From NCBI GenBank assembly GCA_963841415.1, contig CAWJCN010000003.1, positions 1,116,001 through 1,180,000 on the forward strand: 64,000 nucleotides of DNA. Direction: 5' to 3'. Numbering within the stretch: position 1 is the first letter of the stretch; every line of letters starts with the position of its first letter. The stretch comes from DASUAS01 sp963841415 (GTDB lineage Bacteria; Actinomycetota; Acidimicrobiia; IMCC26256; DASPTH01). A program made the translations under genes and the position numbers. The notes below the pieces were generated by a model that was not told the DNA's origin, did no database searches, and worked only from the letters and a program-made list of their open reading frames with translations. Positions 1 through 7,576 of the stretch are shown one piece after another.

Positions 1-291
1 CAACGCGAGTGCGACCACGAGCGCGGTAGCGAGCACCGCGGCGCGGAGCGGCGTGCGCAGCCACTCGGGCGTCCACCGCCCGACCACCCACACCGCCGCG
101 AGCACGATCGGTGCGAGCACGAAGTCGTGGAGCACGAGGCCGCCGCCGAGCCAGCGCGCCGCTCCGAACGCGCGGTCGAAGCCGGCCTGCCGGACGAGCT
201 CGGCCGCGCCGTAGACCATCAGAGGGGTGCCGAGCGCCAAGCCGATCCAGAACCCACGACCGGGTTCCTCCGGCTCGGGCGCAACCGTCAC
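1..291 (-). CDS. Membrane protein, partial (C-terminus beyond window)
   Basis: A reading frame opens with GTG at 291 and runs off the window start without a stop (97 codons seen). After a short acidic N-terminus (VTVAPEPEEPGRG) come a hydrophobic helix (about residues 14-32) and a second one around residues 50-75 ending before GRWTPEW, with a third starting at the edge. It is therefore an integral membrane protein. Its GTG overlaps the TGA of the molybdopterin oxidoreductase (GTGA), so it is the last visible gene of a five-gene minus-strand operon. I do not recognise the family. It may be a membrane partner of the upstream redox protein. Confidence 0.6.
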   Translation of the reverse strand, partial: MTVAPEPEEPGRGFWIGLALGTPLMVYGAAELVRQAGFDRAFGAARWLGGGLVLHDFVLAPIVLAAVWVVGRWTPEWLRTPLRAAVLATALVVALAL

Positions 292-1421
292 GACACCACC
301 AGGCGTTGCACCCACTTGGTCTGCAACACACCGGGACGGTTCGGCCCGATCAGCCGGACGGGGTACCCGTGGTCGAGGTGCAGCGTCTCGCCATCGACGT
401 CCAGCGCGAGCAGCGTGTCGCCGTCGCCCGACTGCGCGGGATCGAGCTCGGAGCTGCGGTAGGCGAGGTGTTGCTGGATGGAGTGGACCTGCACCCGCGC
501 GTCGGCGGGGGCGCCGGAGAGGTCGAGCAGGTGGCGCACCGACACACCGCGCCACGTGCGCGACGCGCTCCATCCCTCCACGCACGCGATCGGGAGCGTC
601 GCGGTGCGCTGCGGGAGCGCACGCAGGTCAGCGACCGACAGCTCGAGTCGTCGGTGCACGTTGCCCTCGACCACGAGCCGGTAGTCGGGGTCGCGTGCCG
701 CGTCGGTCACGCCCGCGGCCGTCGCCGATCGGTTGACGGGAAAGCCCTGAGGGCCGGTGTCGGGACGGCGTGGTGCGAGCAGGGCGAGCTTGCGCAACGG
801 CCACACCGTCTGGCCGACGGTGAACGCCGTGAGCAACGCCGACGCGCCCACGACCAGGCCGAGGAACTGCCGTCGGTCGGGGCCGGGCGCCGGTGGCGTG
901 ACCGTGGCGTCGACGTGACCACGCGCCAACGCGGCGCGCGTGGTCGAGAACTTCGCGCCGACGTGGACGACGAGCGCGCCGATGGTGATCCACGCGATCC
1001 AGTAGTGCGACGTGCGGAAGTTGAACGGCCACGGATACCAGAGGTTGATGTTGGCCACGCCGGTGAAGAGCAGGAAGATCGCACCCCCGACGAGCGGCAC
1101 GAGCGTGATCCGCTCGAGGGCCGAGGCGACGCCACTCACGAACGGGCGGCGGAACAGCTTCGGGTACACCGTCCAGAGCTTGGCCAGGAGCAGCGGGATC
1201 GACGCGATGCCCGTCGCGACGTGCACTCCTTGCGTGACGCGGTAGAGACCCGCCGGGCGCGCGATCGGATCGAACCACGCCGGCGGGTTCTGCTGCAGGT
1301 GTGACCAGAACCCGGTGACGAAGCAGGTCGTGAACGCGACCCCGAGCGCGATTCCGAGCCACGCGGCCGTGCGTTCGTCGTGCAGCGTGCTGGTGAAGCG
1401 GGGCGTAGGTGCGGGACTCAA
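288..1421 (-). CDS. Membrane-anchored molybdopterin-dependent oxidoreductase (sulfite-oxidase-type fold) fused to a cytochrome-b-like domain
   Basis: The first ~160 residues hold four hydrophobic helices with histidines at helix ends (SHY near 138, VVHVGAKF near 152), as in membrane b-type cytochromes. A twin-arginine-like motif, DRRQFLGLVVGASALL, follows at 182-197. Residues ~225-377 are an oxidoreductase molybdopterin-binding domain with the expected molybdenum-ligand cysteine in PIACVEGWS (Cys280). The redox domain is probably extracytoplasmic. Start is TTG at 1421, overlapping the methyltransferase stop (TTGA). The substrate is not evident; it is an organic or inorganic oxo-transfer enzyme by family. 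The fusion and the internal Tat-like motif are the odd points. Confidence 0.85.
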   Translation of the reverse strand: MSPAPTPRFTSTLHDERTAAWLGIALGVAFTTCFVTGFWSHLQQNPPAWFDPIARPAGLYRVTQGVHVATGIASIPLLLAKLWTVYPKLFRRPFVSGVASALERITLVPLVGGAIFLLFTGVANINLWYPWPFNFRTSHYWIAWITIGALVVHVGAKFSTTRAALARGHVDATVTPPAPGPDRRQFLGLVVGASALLTAFTVGQTVWPLRKLALLAPRRPDTGPQGFPVNRSATAAGVTDAARDPDYRLVVEGNVHRRLELSVADLRALPQRTATLPIACVEGWSASRTWRGVSVRHLLDLSGAPADARVQVHSIQQHLAYRSSELDPAQSGDGDTLLALDVDGETLHLDHGYPVRLIGPNRPGVLQTKWVQRLVVS

Positions 1422-2038
1422 AGGCCGACGTCGAGGCGCGCGAAGCAGCGGTCGTCATCCTCCCACCGGTCGACGACGCGTAGGCCGATCGTGGTGGCGA
1501 TCGCGTGGAGCCGTTGCGGCCCGACGGTGGTCCAGTGGAACCACGGACCCACGGCGTCCGCGGTCTCGGCGCGCACGACGACGACGTCGTCCGCGCCGTC
1601 GTGGAGCTCGGTCTCGACGACGATGCGGCCGTCGTCGCGCAGCAGGGCCGCGATGCGCAGGAGGAGCGCGACGGGGTCGCCGCCGATCCCGATGTTCCCG
1701 TCGAACAGGAGCGCGCTGCGCCACCGGCGCACGCCCGGGACCCGCTCGAAGACCGATCGCTGGAGCACGTTGACGCCGCGCCCGCGGGCGACGTCGAGGA
1801 ACGCGCCCGAGATGTCGAGCCCGAGCGCGAACACCTGTCGCTCGGCGAGCGCGACGAGGTGACGACCGGGTCCGCAGCCGACGTCGAGCGCGGGTCCGAC
1901 GGCGTGGTCGAGCGCGCGCTGCTCGGCGGCGTCGGCGGCGCCGAACCACCGATCGACGGGTAGATCGAGCACCCGGCCGTCGGTGGTGCACAGGCGCGGC
2001 GACGCCAGAGCCCGCGTGGAGTCCAGGCCGCTCGTCAT
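1418..2038 (-). CDS. Class I SAM-dependent methyltransferase
   Basis: 206 residues. SAM-binding motif I is LDVGCGPGRHLVAL, followed by an acidic motif around LGLDISGAFLD, typical of Rossmann methyltransferases. The ATG at 2038 overlaps the upstream DUF2064 stop (ATGA), which decides the start; the longer upstream open frame is a shadow of DUF2064. The acceptor is unknown. Lying between a nucleotidyl/glycosyl-transfer-type protein and a molybdoenzyme in an overlapping operon, it probably modifies the same surface molecule or cofactor. Confidence 0.85.
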   Translation of the reverse strand: MTSGLDSTRALASPRLCTTDGRVLDLPVDRWFGAADAAEQRALDHAVGPALDVGCGPGRHLVALAERQVFALGLDISGAFLDVARGRGVNVLQRSVFERVPGVRRWRSALLFDGNIGIGGDPVALLLRIAALLRDDGRIVVETELHDGADDVVVVRAETADAVGPWFHWTTVGPQRLHAIATTIGLRVVDRWEDDDRCFARLDVGL

Positions 2039-2661
2039 GCCGCGCTCGCGGTGCGACGGAACACGCGCCCGAACACGGAGTCGGGGACGAGTCCGGCGAC
2101 GACGCGCGCGTCGTCGAACGTGTCGACGTCGCGCAAGGCGGGGAGCTCGGCGACCCGCATCCCGAGCTCGTCGAGCCGTTTCCGCTGCCGGCGCCCGGTG
2201 TCGACGGTCGACATCGCGACGTCGTCGAACACGCCGGCGCGTCGGTCGCGGAAGCCGATCGCCCAGTACCCCCCGTCGTCGGCGGGGCCGAGGACCGCGT
2301 CGGTGCCGGGCGCGACCAGCTGTTCGCACGCTTGATCGAGCAGCGCGGGGGTGACCTGGGGCGTGTCCATGCCGACGACGAGCACCGGTCCCTCGACCCG
2401 GGCCACCGCGCGGTCGAGTCGGCGGCCGAGGTCGCCGTCGACCTGCGGGACCAGACTCCAGCCCGCGGGCAGCCACCGGGTGGCGGCGCCGTCGAAGGCG
2501 AGCACTCGGCGTTCGCACGCCGCGTCCGCGACCGCGGCGAGCGTGTCCTCCAAGGCCGCCGCCGCGAGGTCGGCGGCCTCCCGCGGCGTGCACGGCGGAC
2601 ACAGCCGGGTCTTCACCCGCCCCGGCCGCGGCTCCTTCGCGATCACCAAGACGGTGGTCAT
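2035..2661 (-). CDS. DUF2064 / TIGR04282-type glycosyltransferase-like protein
   Basis: 208 residues. It starts with VIAKEPRPGRVKTRLCP and carries VVGMDTPQV and GPADDGGYWAIG, the hallmark blocks of the DUF2064 family, which has a nucleotide-diphospho-sugar transferase fold. It overlaps both neighbours by ATGA (2035-2038 and 2658-2661). Family members often lie next to a GT2 protein, as here. Substrate and product are not established. The name 'arsenosugar biosynthesis glycosyltransferase' sometimes given to relatives should not be transferred, because no arsenic genes are seen. Confidence 0.85.
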   Translation of the reverse strand: MTTVLVIAKEPRPGRVKTRLCPPCTPREAADLAAAALEDTLAAVADAACERRVLAFDGAATRWLPAGWSLVPQVDGDLGRRLDRAVARVEGPVLVVGMDTPQVTPALLDQACEQLVAPGTDAVLGPADDGGYWAIGFRDRRAGVFDDVAMSTVDTGRRQRKRLDELGMRVAELPALRDVDTFDDARVVAGLVPDSVFGRVFRRTASAA

Positions 2662-3305
2662 CGCAGCGCGGCTCGCATGTCGTGGACCGTCCGCAGCATC
2701 CCGCCGACGGTTCCGGTGACCTTCGATCGGCCGACGCGCACGCGGTAGGCGACGGGGACCTCGCCGATGAGCCAGCCCGCGTCGGCGGCCCGCAGCACCA
2801 TCTCGAGCGGCCACCCGAATCGGCGGTCGCGCAGTCCGAGCGCGAGAAGCGGCCTTCGCCGTGCCGCGCGCATCGGTCCGAGGTCGCGGAGCACGACGCC
2901 GGTGCGCCGGGTCACCGTGCGGGCGAGCCGGCGGTTGGCCAGGCGCAGGTGCCACGGCCAGGCATCGGCGGGGGCGTCGGCGCGGCGAGCGCCGAGGACG
3001 AGGTCGAGCTCGCCGGCCAGCAGCGGCGCGGCCACTCGGTCGAGGTCGGCACCGTCGAGCGAACCGTCGCAGTCCATGAACGCGACGACGTCGTCGGTGG
3101 CGGCGCGCAGGCCGGTGAAGCACGCGGCGCCGAAACCGCGCCGGGGTTCGTGGACCACGACCGCACCGAGGGCGTGCGCGATCGCGCCGGAGCCGTCGGT
3201 CGAGCCGTTGTCGACCACGATCGGCCGCCACCCCGGGGGCAGGCCGGCGAGGACCGCGGGGATGGCGGCGGCCTCGTCGAGGACCGGGAGGATCACGTCA
3301 CCCAT
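2658..3305 (-). CDS. Glycosyltransferase family 2 protein
   Basis: 215 residues. It begins MGDVILPVLDEAAAIPAVL, then has VVDNGSTDGS and the metal-binding MDCDGS (DxD-type) motif, characteristic of GT-A family 2 enzymes such as dolichyl-phosphate-mannose-synthase-like proteins. No C-terminal membrane helices are present, so it is the short soluble form. It is the first gene of the minus operon and lies only 32 bp from the divergent membrane protein. It probably transfers a sugar from a nucleotide donor to a lipid carrier or glycan; the donor cannot be read from sequence. Confidence 0.88.
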   Translation of the reverse strand: MGDVILPVLDEAAAIPAVLAGLPPGWRPIVVDNGSTDGSGAIAHALGAVVVHEPRRGFGAACFTGLRAATDDVVAFMDCDGSLDGADLDRVAAPLLAGELDLVLGARRADAPADAWPWHLRLANRRLARTVTRRTGVVLRDLGPMRAARRRPLLALGLRDRRFGWPLEMVLRAADAGWLIGEVPVAYRVRVGRSKVTGTVGGMLRTVHDMRAALR

Positions 3306-3337
3306 CTCGCGCTCTACGGCGCGGGGCGTCCGGCCGG

Positions 3338-4690
3338 ATGAACCGGAACCGCTCGTGGGTCCGTACAACGCTCGTGGAGCACACGACTGTCGACGCGCGC
3401 CCGACGCCGGTCCGACGGCGGACCGCCCGGGCGTGGCCGGTGCTCCTGGTCTGGGTCGGTGTCGTGCTCGCGGCGCGGTACGCGCTGGTCGACCTCGTGC
3501 AGTCGGGCGCTCACCTGCGCATCCCGTTCCCCCCGCTCGATGCCGCGCTCGACTGGCGACCAGGCTGGGAGCTGCTCCTGCCCGTCGCGCTCGGCGCGGT
3601 CGTGGTCGCGGGAGCACCGCGCGCGATCGCACGGTGGTCGTGGACCCGACTCGTGGTGGCGGCGAGCGCGGTGTCCGCGCTCTGGGGCGTCGCGCTCGCG
3701 CTCCTCGACGGGGTCGACGGTGTCGTCGGCTCCGTCACCTTGAAGAACGAGTACTTCCTCGACGTGCACCGAGTCGGGGATCCGTTCACCTTCCTCCGCG
3801 GGTTCACCGATCACCTCGCCCGGTACCGCATCCACGTGCAGGGCCATCCGCCGGGCTACCTGCTGCTGCTGTCGGTGTTCGACCGCGTCGGCCTCGGCCA
3901 CGCAGGGTTCGTGGCCGGGATCGAGATCGCGGGCGGTGCGGTCGCGGTGGCGGCGGTGCTGGTGGCGGTGCGCGAGGTCGCGGGCGAACATGTCGCGCGC
4001 CACAGCGCACCGTTCGTGGCAGTGGCACCGCTGGCGATCTGGATGACGACCAGCGCCGACGCGTTCTACGCGGGGGTCGGTGCCGGCGCGGTCGCGCTCG
4101 TCGTGCTCGCCACTGGTCGCGACGGTCGGCGTGCCGATGTCCTCGCGGTGGTCGGGGGCCTGCTGTTCGGCGTGCTCGCGTTCCTGTCGTACGGCCTCGT
4201 GCTGTTGGCGGTGCTCCCGATCGGCGTGGCGATCGCCCGCCGCCGTGTGCGTCCGCTCGTGGTCGCCACGCTCGCGGTCGGGCTGGTGGTCGCCGCCTTC
4301 GCGCTGGCCGGGTTCTGGTGGTTCGAGGGACTCGCCGCAACCCGCGCCCGCTACGACGCGGGCGTCGCGTCTCGGCGCCCGTACGCCGCGTTCCTGCTCG
4401 CGGATCTTGCCTGCCTCGCGATAGCGCTCGGCCCCGCGATCGCCGTGGCGCTGGCTCGCCTCCGTGACCGCCGCCCGTGGTGGTTGGTCGGCGGTGCGAT
4501 CGTCGCCGTCGGGATCGCGGCGTTGAGCGGCATGTCGAAGGGCGAAGTCGAGCGCATCTGGTTGCCGTTCTCGGTGTGGGTCCTCCCCGCCGGGTACGTG
4601 CTCTCGGCGCGCTCCCGACCATCGCCCTGGCTCGCGCTCCAAGTGGCGTTCACCATCGGGCTGCAGACGCTGGTGCGCAGTCCGTGGTGA
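3338..4690 (+). CDS. Polytopic membrane protein, GT-C glycosyltransferase-like
   Basis: 450 residues with about ten hydrophobic helices from residue ~30 to the end. A loop holds FLDVHRVGDPF and, shortly after, HVQGHPPGYLLLL. An acidic/His loop followed by an H-P-P-G helix start is reminiscent of polyprenyl-phosphate-sugar mannosyltransferases (GT-C), so a membrane sugar transferase is the best guess. It is divergent from the GT2 operon and overlaps the following epimerase (GTGA at 4687-4690), supporting a joint role in envelope glycan assembly. The function is inferred. Confidence 0.75.
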   Translation: MNRNRSWVRTTLVEHTTVDARPTPVRRRTARAWPVLLVWVGVVLAARYALVDLVQSGAHLRIPFPPLDAALDWRPGWELLLPVALGAVVVAGAPRAIARWSWTRLVVAASAVSALWGVALALLDGVDGVVGSVTLKNEYFLDVHRVGDPFTFLRGFTDHLARYRIHVQGHPPGYLLLLSVFDRVGLGHAGFVAGIEIAGGAVAVAAVLVAVREVAGEHVARHSAPFVAVAPLAIWMTTSADAFYAGVGAGAVALVVLATGRDGRRADVLAVVGGLLFGVLAFLSYGLVLLAVLPIGVAIARRRVRPLVVATLAVGLVVAAFALAGFWWFEGLAATRARYDAGVASRRPYAAFLLADLACLAIALGPAIAVALARLRDRRPWWLVGGAIVAVGIAALSGMSKGEVERIWLPFSVWVLPAGYVLSARSRPSPWLALQVAFTIGLQTLVRSPW

Positions 4691-5766
4691 TCCTCGTCAC
4701 CGGCGGCGCCGGCTTCATCGGCTCCCACGTGGTGGAGCAGCTGTGCGACGCCGGCCACGAGGTGCGCGTGGTCGATCGTCTGCACCCGGGTGCTCACGAC
4801 GGGGTGCCCGAGGGGCTCGATGCTCGCGCGGAGTGGCACTGGGGTGACGTCGCCGATCCGCAGGTGGCGACGCGCGCCGTCCGCGGCGTCGACGCGGTGT
4901 GCCACCAGGCGGCGATGGTCGGGCTCGGCGTCGACTTCGCCGACGCGCCCGCGTACGTCCATGACAACGCGCTCGGCACCGCGACGTTGCTCGCCGCGCT
5001 CCACCAGCGACGGTTCTCCGGACGGCTCGTGGTCGCGAGCAGCATGGTCGTCTACGGCGAGGGTGCGTATCGCTGCGCGAGCCATGGCGCGGTGCGGCCC
5101 GACGTCCGTACCGCGGCTGATCTCGACGCGAGGCGGTGGGAACCGCCGTGTCCTCGGTGCGGTCGCGCGCTCGTCGCCGTCGCGATCGACGAGACCACGG
5201 CGCCCGAACCGCGCAACGTGTACGCCGCGACGAAGCTGCACCAGGAGCACCTCGCGCTCGCCTACGGGCGCGAGCACGGCGCGACGGTGTTCCTCCTCCG
5301 TTACCACAACGTGTACGGTCCGCGGATGCCCCGAGACACCCCCTATGCGGGGGTGGCGAGCATCTTCCGGAGCGCGCTCGCCGCGGGGCGCTCGCCGCTG
5401 GTGTTCGAAGACGGAGGGCAACGGCGCGACTTCGTGCACGTCACCGACATCGCGCGCGCGAACGTGCTCGCGTTGTGCGCCGACGACGCTCGGCCGGGGA
5501 CCTACAACGTGGCGTCGGGCGAGCCGCACACCGTCCTTGAGATGGCGGGGATGATCGCCGGCGCCGCGGAGGGCCCGGCCCGAAGTCCCGAGGTGGTGCC
5601 TCGCTACCGACTCGGCGACGTGCGCCACGTGTTCGGGTCGGTCGACGCCGCCCGCCGGGGTCTGGGCTTCGAGGCGGCCGTGCCCTTCCGGGAGGGCATG
5701 CGCGACTTCGCCCGCGCCCCGCTGCGTCATCCTCCAGGGTCCGTGGTTCCGTACCCTGTGACGTGA
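4687..5766 (+). CDS. NAD-dependent epimerase/dehydratase (extended SDR) with zinc-ribbon insertion
   Basis: 359 residues from GTG at 4687, immediately before the Rossmann motif VTGGAGFIGSH. The catalytic YxxxK is Y179-AAT-K183. Between the active-site Ser region (ASSMVVYGEG) and that motif sits an insertion with Cys130-x2-His133 and Cys155-x2-Cys158, a probable structural zinc site. It probably acts on an NDP-sugar (epimerisation or dehydration). The GTG overlaps the preceding stop and the TGA overlaps the sigma-factor ATG, so it is translationally tied to both. Ordinary GalE-type enzymes lack this insertion. Confidence 0.85.
   Translation: MILVTGGAGFIGSHVVEQLCDAGHEVRVVDRLHPGAHDGVPEGLDARAEWHWGDVADPQVATRAVRGVDAVCHQAAMVGLGVDFADAPAYVHDNALGTATLLAALHQRRFSGRLVVASSMVVYGEGAYRCASHGAVRPDVRTAADLDARRWEPPCPRCGRALVAVAIDETTAPEPRNVYAATKLHQEHLALAYGREHGATVFLLRYHNVYGPRMPRDTPYAGVASIFRSALAAGRSPLVFEDGGQRRDFVHVTDIARANVLALCADDARPGTYNVASGEPHTVLEMAGMIAGAAEGPARSPEVVPRYRLGDVRHVFGSVDAARRGLGFEAAVPFREGMRDFARAPLRHPPGSVVPYPVT
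5752..5757 (+). promoter_or_regulatory. Candidate -10 box (TACCCT) for the sigma factor gene
   Basis: TACCCT matches TANNNT and lies 8 nt before the ATG at 5766, with no Shine-Dalgarno in between. It is inside the epimerase 3' end, so it would give the sigma gene an internal leaderless promoter in addition to read-through. Confidence 0.35.
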
Positions 5767-6350
5767 TGGAGACCGACGTCCGCGAGGCCAGCGACGCCGC
5801 CCTGGTCGTCGCCGTCGCGCGCTTCCGGGAGGAAGCCCTGGCCGAGGTGTACCGCCGGCACGGCGACGCCGCCTTCGGGTTGGCCGTACGGGTGCTCCGC
5901 GATCGGGCCCTCGCCGAGGAGCTGGTGCAGGAGGTGTTCCTCCGACTGTGGCAGGACCCGGAACGGTTCGATCCCGGCCGGGGAACCCTGCGCGCCTTCC
6001 TCATGGCGACCGTGCACAGCCGCGCCATCGACGTCGTGCGCTCGGAGTCGTCCCGGCGCGCGCGTGAAGGCCGACACCAGCGTCTCCATCCCGAGGCCGG
6101 GTACGACCTCGAGCGCGAGGTCGTCGAGCTCGCGCTGGCCGAACAGGTGCGCGATGCGTTCGCGGTGCTGTCCGACGACGAGCGCCGCGCCGTCGAGCTC
6201 GCCTACCTCGGCGGGCACACGTACCGCGAGGTCGCGGTGCTGCTCGACGAACCCGAGGGCACCGTCAAGAGTCGTATCCGGGTCGGGTTGCGCAGGTTGC
6301 GCGACACGCTCGTCGCGTCGGGGGTCACGTCATCGTGGACCGAGAGCTGA
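5766..6350 (+). CDS. ECF-type RNA polymerase sigma factor (SigK-like)
   Basis: 194 residues. Region 2 is around 20-95 (LAEVYRRHGDAAFGLAVRVL, then LVQEVFLRLWQ), and region 4 is around 130-185 with helix-turn-helix EPEGTVKSRIRVGLRRLRD. No regulatory extension is present. The ATG at 5766 overlaps the epimerase stop (TGATG); a GTG three bases upstream is an alternative. It overlaps the anti-sigma gene by 16 nt, so the two are co-translated. The likely role is to switch on envelope genes, possibly this glycan block, when the anti-sigma factor is released. Confidence 0.93.
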   Translation: METDVREASDAALVVAVARFREEALAEVYRRHGDAAFGLAVRVLRDRALAEELVQEVFLRLWQDPERFDPGRGTLRAFLMATVHSRAIDVVRSESSRRAREGRHQRLHPEAGYDLEREVVELALAEQVRDAFAVLSDDERRAVELAYLGGHTYREVAVLLDEPEGTVKSRIRVGLRRLRDTLVASGVTSSWTES

Positions 6351-7114
6351 CCCGCGCCGAGCTCGACGAGCTCCTCCCCCTGTACGCGCTCGATGCGCTC
6401 GACGGTGAGGAACAGGAACAGGTCGCGCGCTACGTCGCGCGCGACGACACCGCGCGCACCGAGGTCGAGTCGTTGCGGGAGGCGGCGTCGTACCTCCCGC
6501 AGGCCGACGTGCGTGCGCCAGCATCGCTGTGGACGGGTATCGAGCGTGGACTGGACCCGGCCGGGGAGCCCGTGTCCGCACCTCCGCTCCGGTTGGTGGC
6601 GCCACCGGCCGGCACGTCCGAGCCGAACCGGTCACGGCGCGGCCGACGGGTGGTCTCGCTCCTCGCCGCCGCGGCCATCGTGCTCGCGGTGGTCCTCGGG
6701 GTCCAGGTGGTGCGCCAGCAGTCGCGCATCGACGACCTCGACGCCGAGATGCACCGCGACCCGATGGAACAGCAGGCGATGGCGGCACGCGCGTCGAGCG
6801 ACGCGGACGTCGTCGCGCTCGACTCGATGAACGGTGGGGCCGGTGCCGACGTCGTCATGCTCCCCGACGGCACCGGGTACCTGTTCGGGAACGAGCTCCC
6901 GGCCCTCGACGCGGGTGCCACCTACCAGCTCTGGGCCGAGGTCGGCGCCGGCGGGAGCGCCCGCATGGTGTCGCTCGGTGTGCTCGGCCGCGAGCCCGGT
7001 ATCTCGCCCTTCCGGCTGGCCACGTCACCGGTGATGCTCGAGGTCACCAAGGAACCGGTCGCCGGCAGCGAGACCCCGGGCGACACCGTCGTGTTGCGCG
7101 GCGAGGTGGCATAG
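6335..7114 (+). CDS. RskA-family anti-sigma factor
   Basis: 259 residues from GTG at 6335. The N-terminal ~60 residues (ELLPLYALDALDGEEQEQV) form the cytoplasmic anti-sigma segment, without the HxxxCxxC zinc motif of ZAS proteins. One membrane helix lies at ~105-125 (VSLLAAAAIVLAVVLGV), then a short coiled stretch, then a C-terminal extracytoplasmic RskA domain (YQLWAEVG and FRLATSPVMLEVT). It should sequester the overlapping sigma factor and be cleaved on an envelope signal. It is the last gene before a strong inverted repeat. Confidence 0.92.
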   Translation: MDRELTRAELDELLPLYALDALDGEEQEQVARYVARDDTARTEVESLREAASYLPQADVRAPASLWTGIERGLDPAGEPVSAPPLRLVAPPAGTSEPNRSRRGRRVVSLLAAAAIVLAVVLGVQVVRQQSRIDDLDAEMHRDPMEQQAMAARASSDADVVALDSMNGGAGADVVMLPDGTGYLFGNELPALDAGATYQLWAEVGAGGSARMVSLGVLGREPGISPFRLATSPVMLEVTKEPVAGSETPGDTVVLRGEVA

Positions 7115-7127
7115 CGCTCAAAACGAG

Positions 7128-7170
7128 GTTGCGTCGCAAAAGTGGTCGTGGGCCCGTTTTGCGACGCAAC
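7128..7170. terminator. 14-bp perfect inverted repeat, likely bidirectional terminator
   Basis: GTTGCGTCGCAAAA (7128-7141) is exactly complementary to TTTTGCGACGCAAC (7157-7170) across a 15-nt loop. It lies between the convergent anti-sigma gene (ends 7114) and the VOC gene (ends 7180). The A/T ends of the stem give a U-run in both directions, as in bidirectional intrinsic terminators. Confidence 0.75.
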
Positions 7171-7179
7171 GCGTGTAGG

Positions 7180-7569
7180 TCAGTCGGCGCTGCCGTAGGG
7201 ACGGGTGATGATCTCGAGGAAGTGGCCGTCGGGGTCGGAGAAGTAGACGCCGCGACCACCGTCGTTGTGGTTGATCGTGTTGGCCTCGCGCTGCGCGGGA
7301 TCGGCCCAGTGCTCGAGGCCGCCTTCCACGATGCGCCCGAAGATGGCGTCGAACTCGTCTTCGCTCACGAGGAAGGCGTAGTGCTGCGACGAGAACGCGC
7401 GGCCGTCCTCGAGCTCGTGGTAGTCGAGCGATACGCCGTTGGCCATCTCGACGATCAGGAACGGCCCCCACGCGACGGGCTCGGGCAATCCGAACAGCTC
7501 GGAGAGGAAGCCGGCCGACGCCCGCTGATCGCGACACCAGACGATGGTGTGGTTCAGCGAGATCGTCAT
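7180..7569 (-). CDS. VOC-family (glyoxalase/dioxygenase-fold) protein
   Basis: 129 residues. Two beta-alpha-beta-beta-beta modules are visible: LNHTIVWCRDQRASAGFLSE with FLIVEMANGVSLDYHEL, then HYAFLVSEDEFDAI with GRGVYFSDPDGHFLEIIT. The metal-ligand positions are His7 and the terminal FLEI glutamate. It could be a glyoxalase-like lyase, isomerase or extradiol-type enzyme; the substrate is unknown. It follows the DUF427 fusion gene by 7 nt, so both are probably co-transcribed. Confidence 0.82.
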   Translation of the reverse strand: MTISLNHTIVWCRDQRASAGFLSELFGLPEPVAWGPFLIVEMANGVSLDYHELEDGRAFSSQHYAFLVSEDEFDAIFGRIVEGGLEHWADPAQREANTINHNDGGRGVYFSDPDGHFLEIITRPYGSAD

Positions 7570-7576
7570 TTCACTC

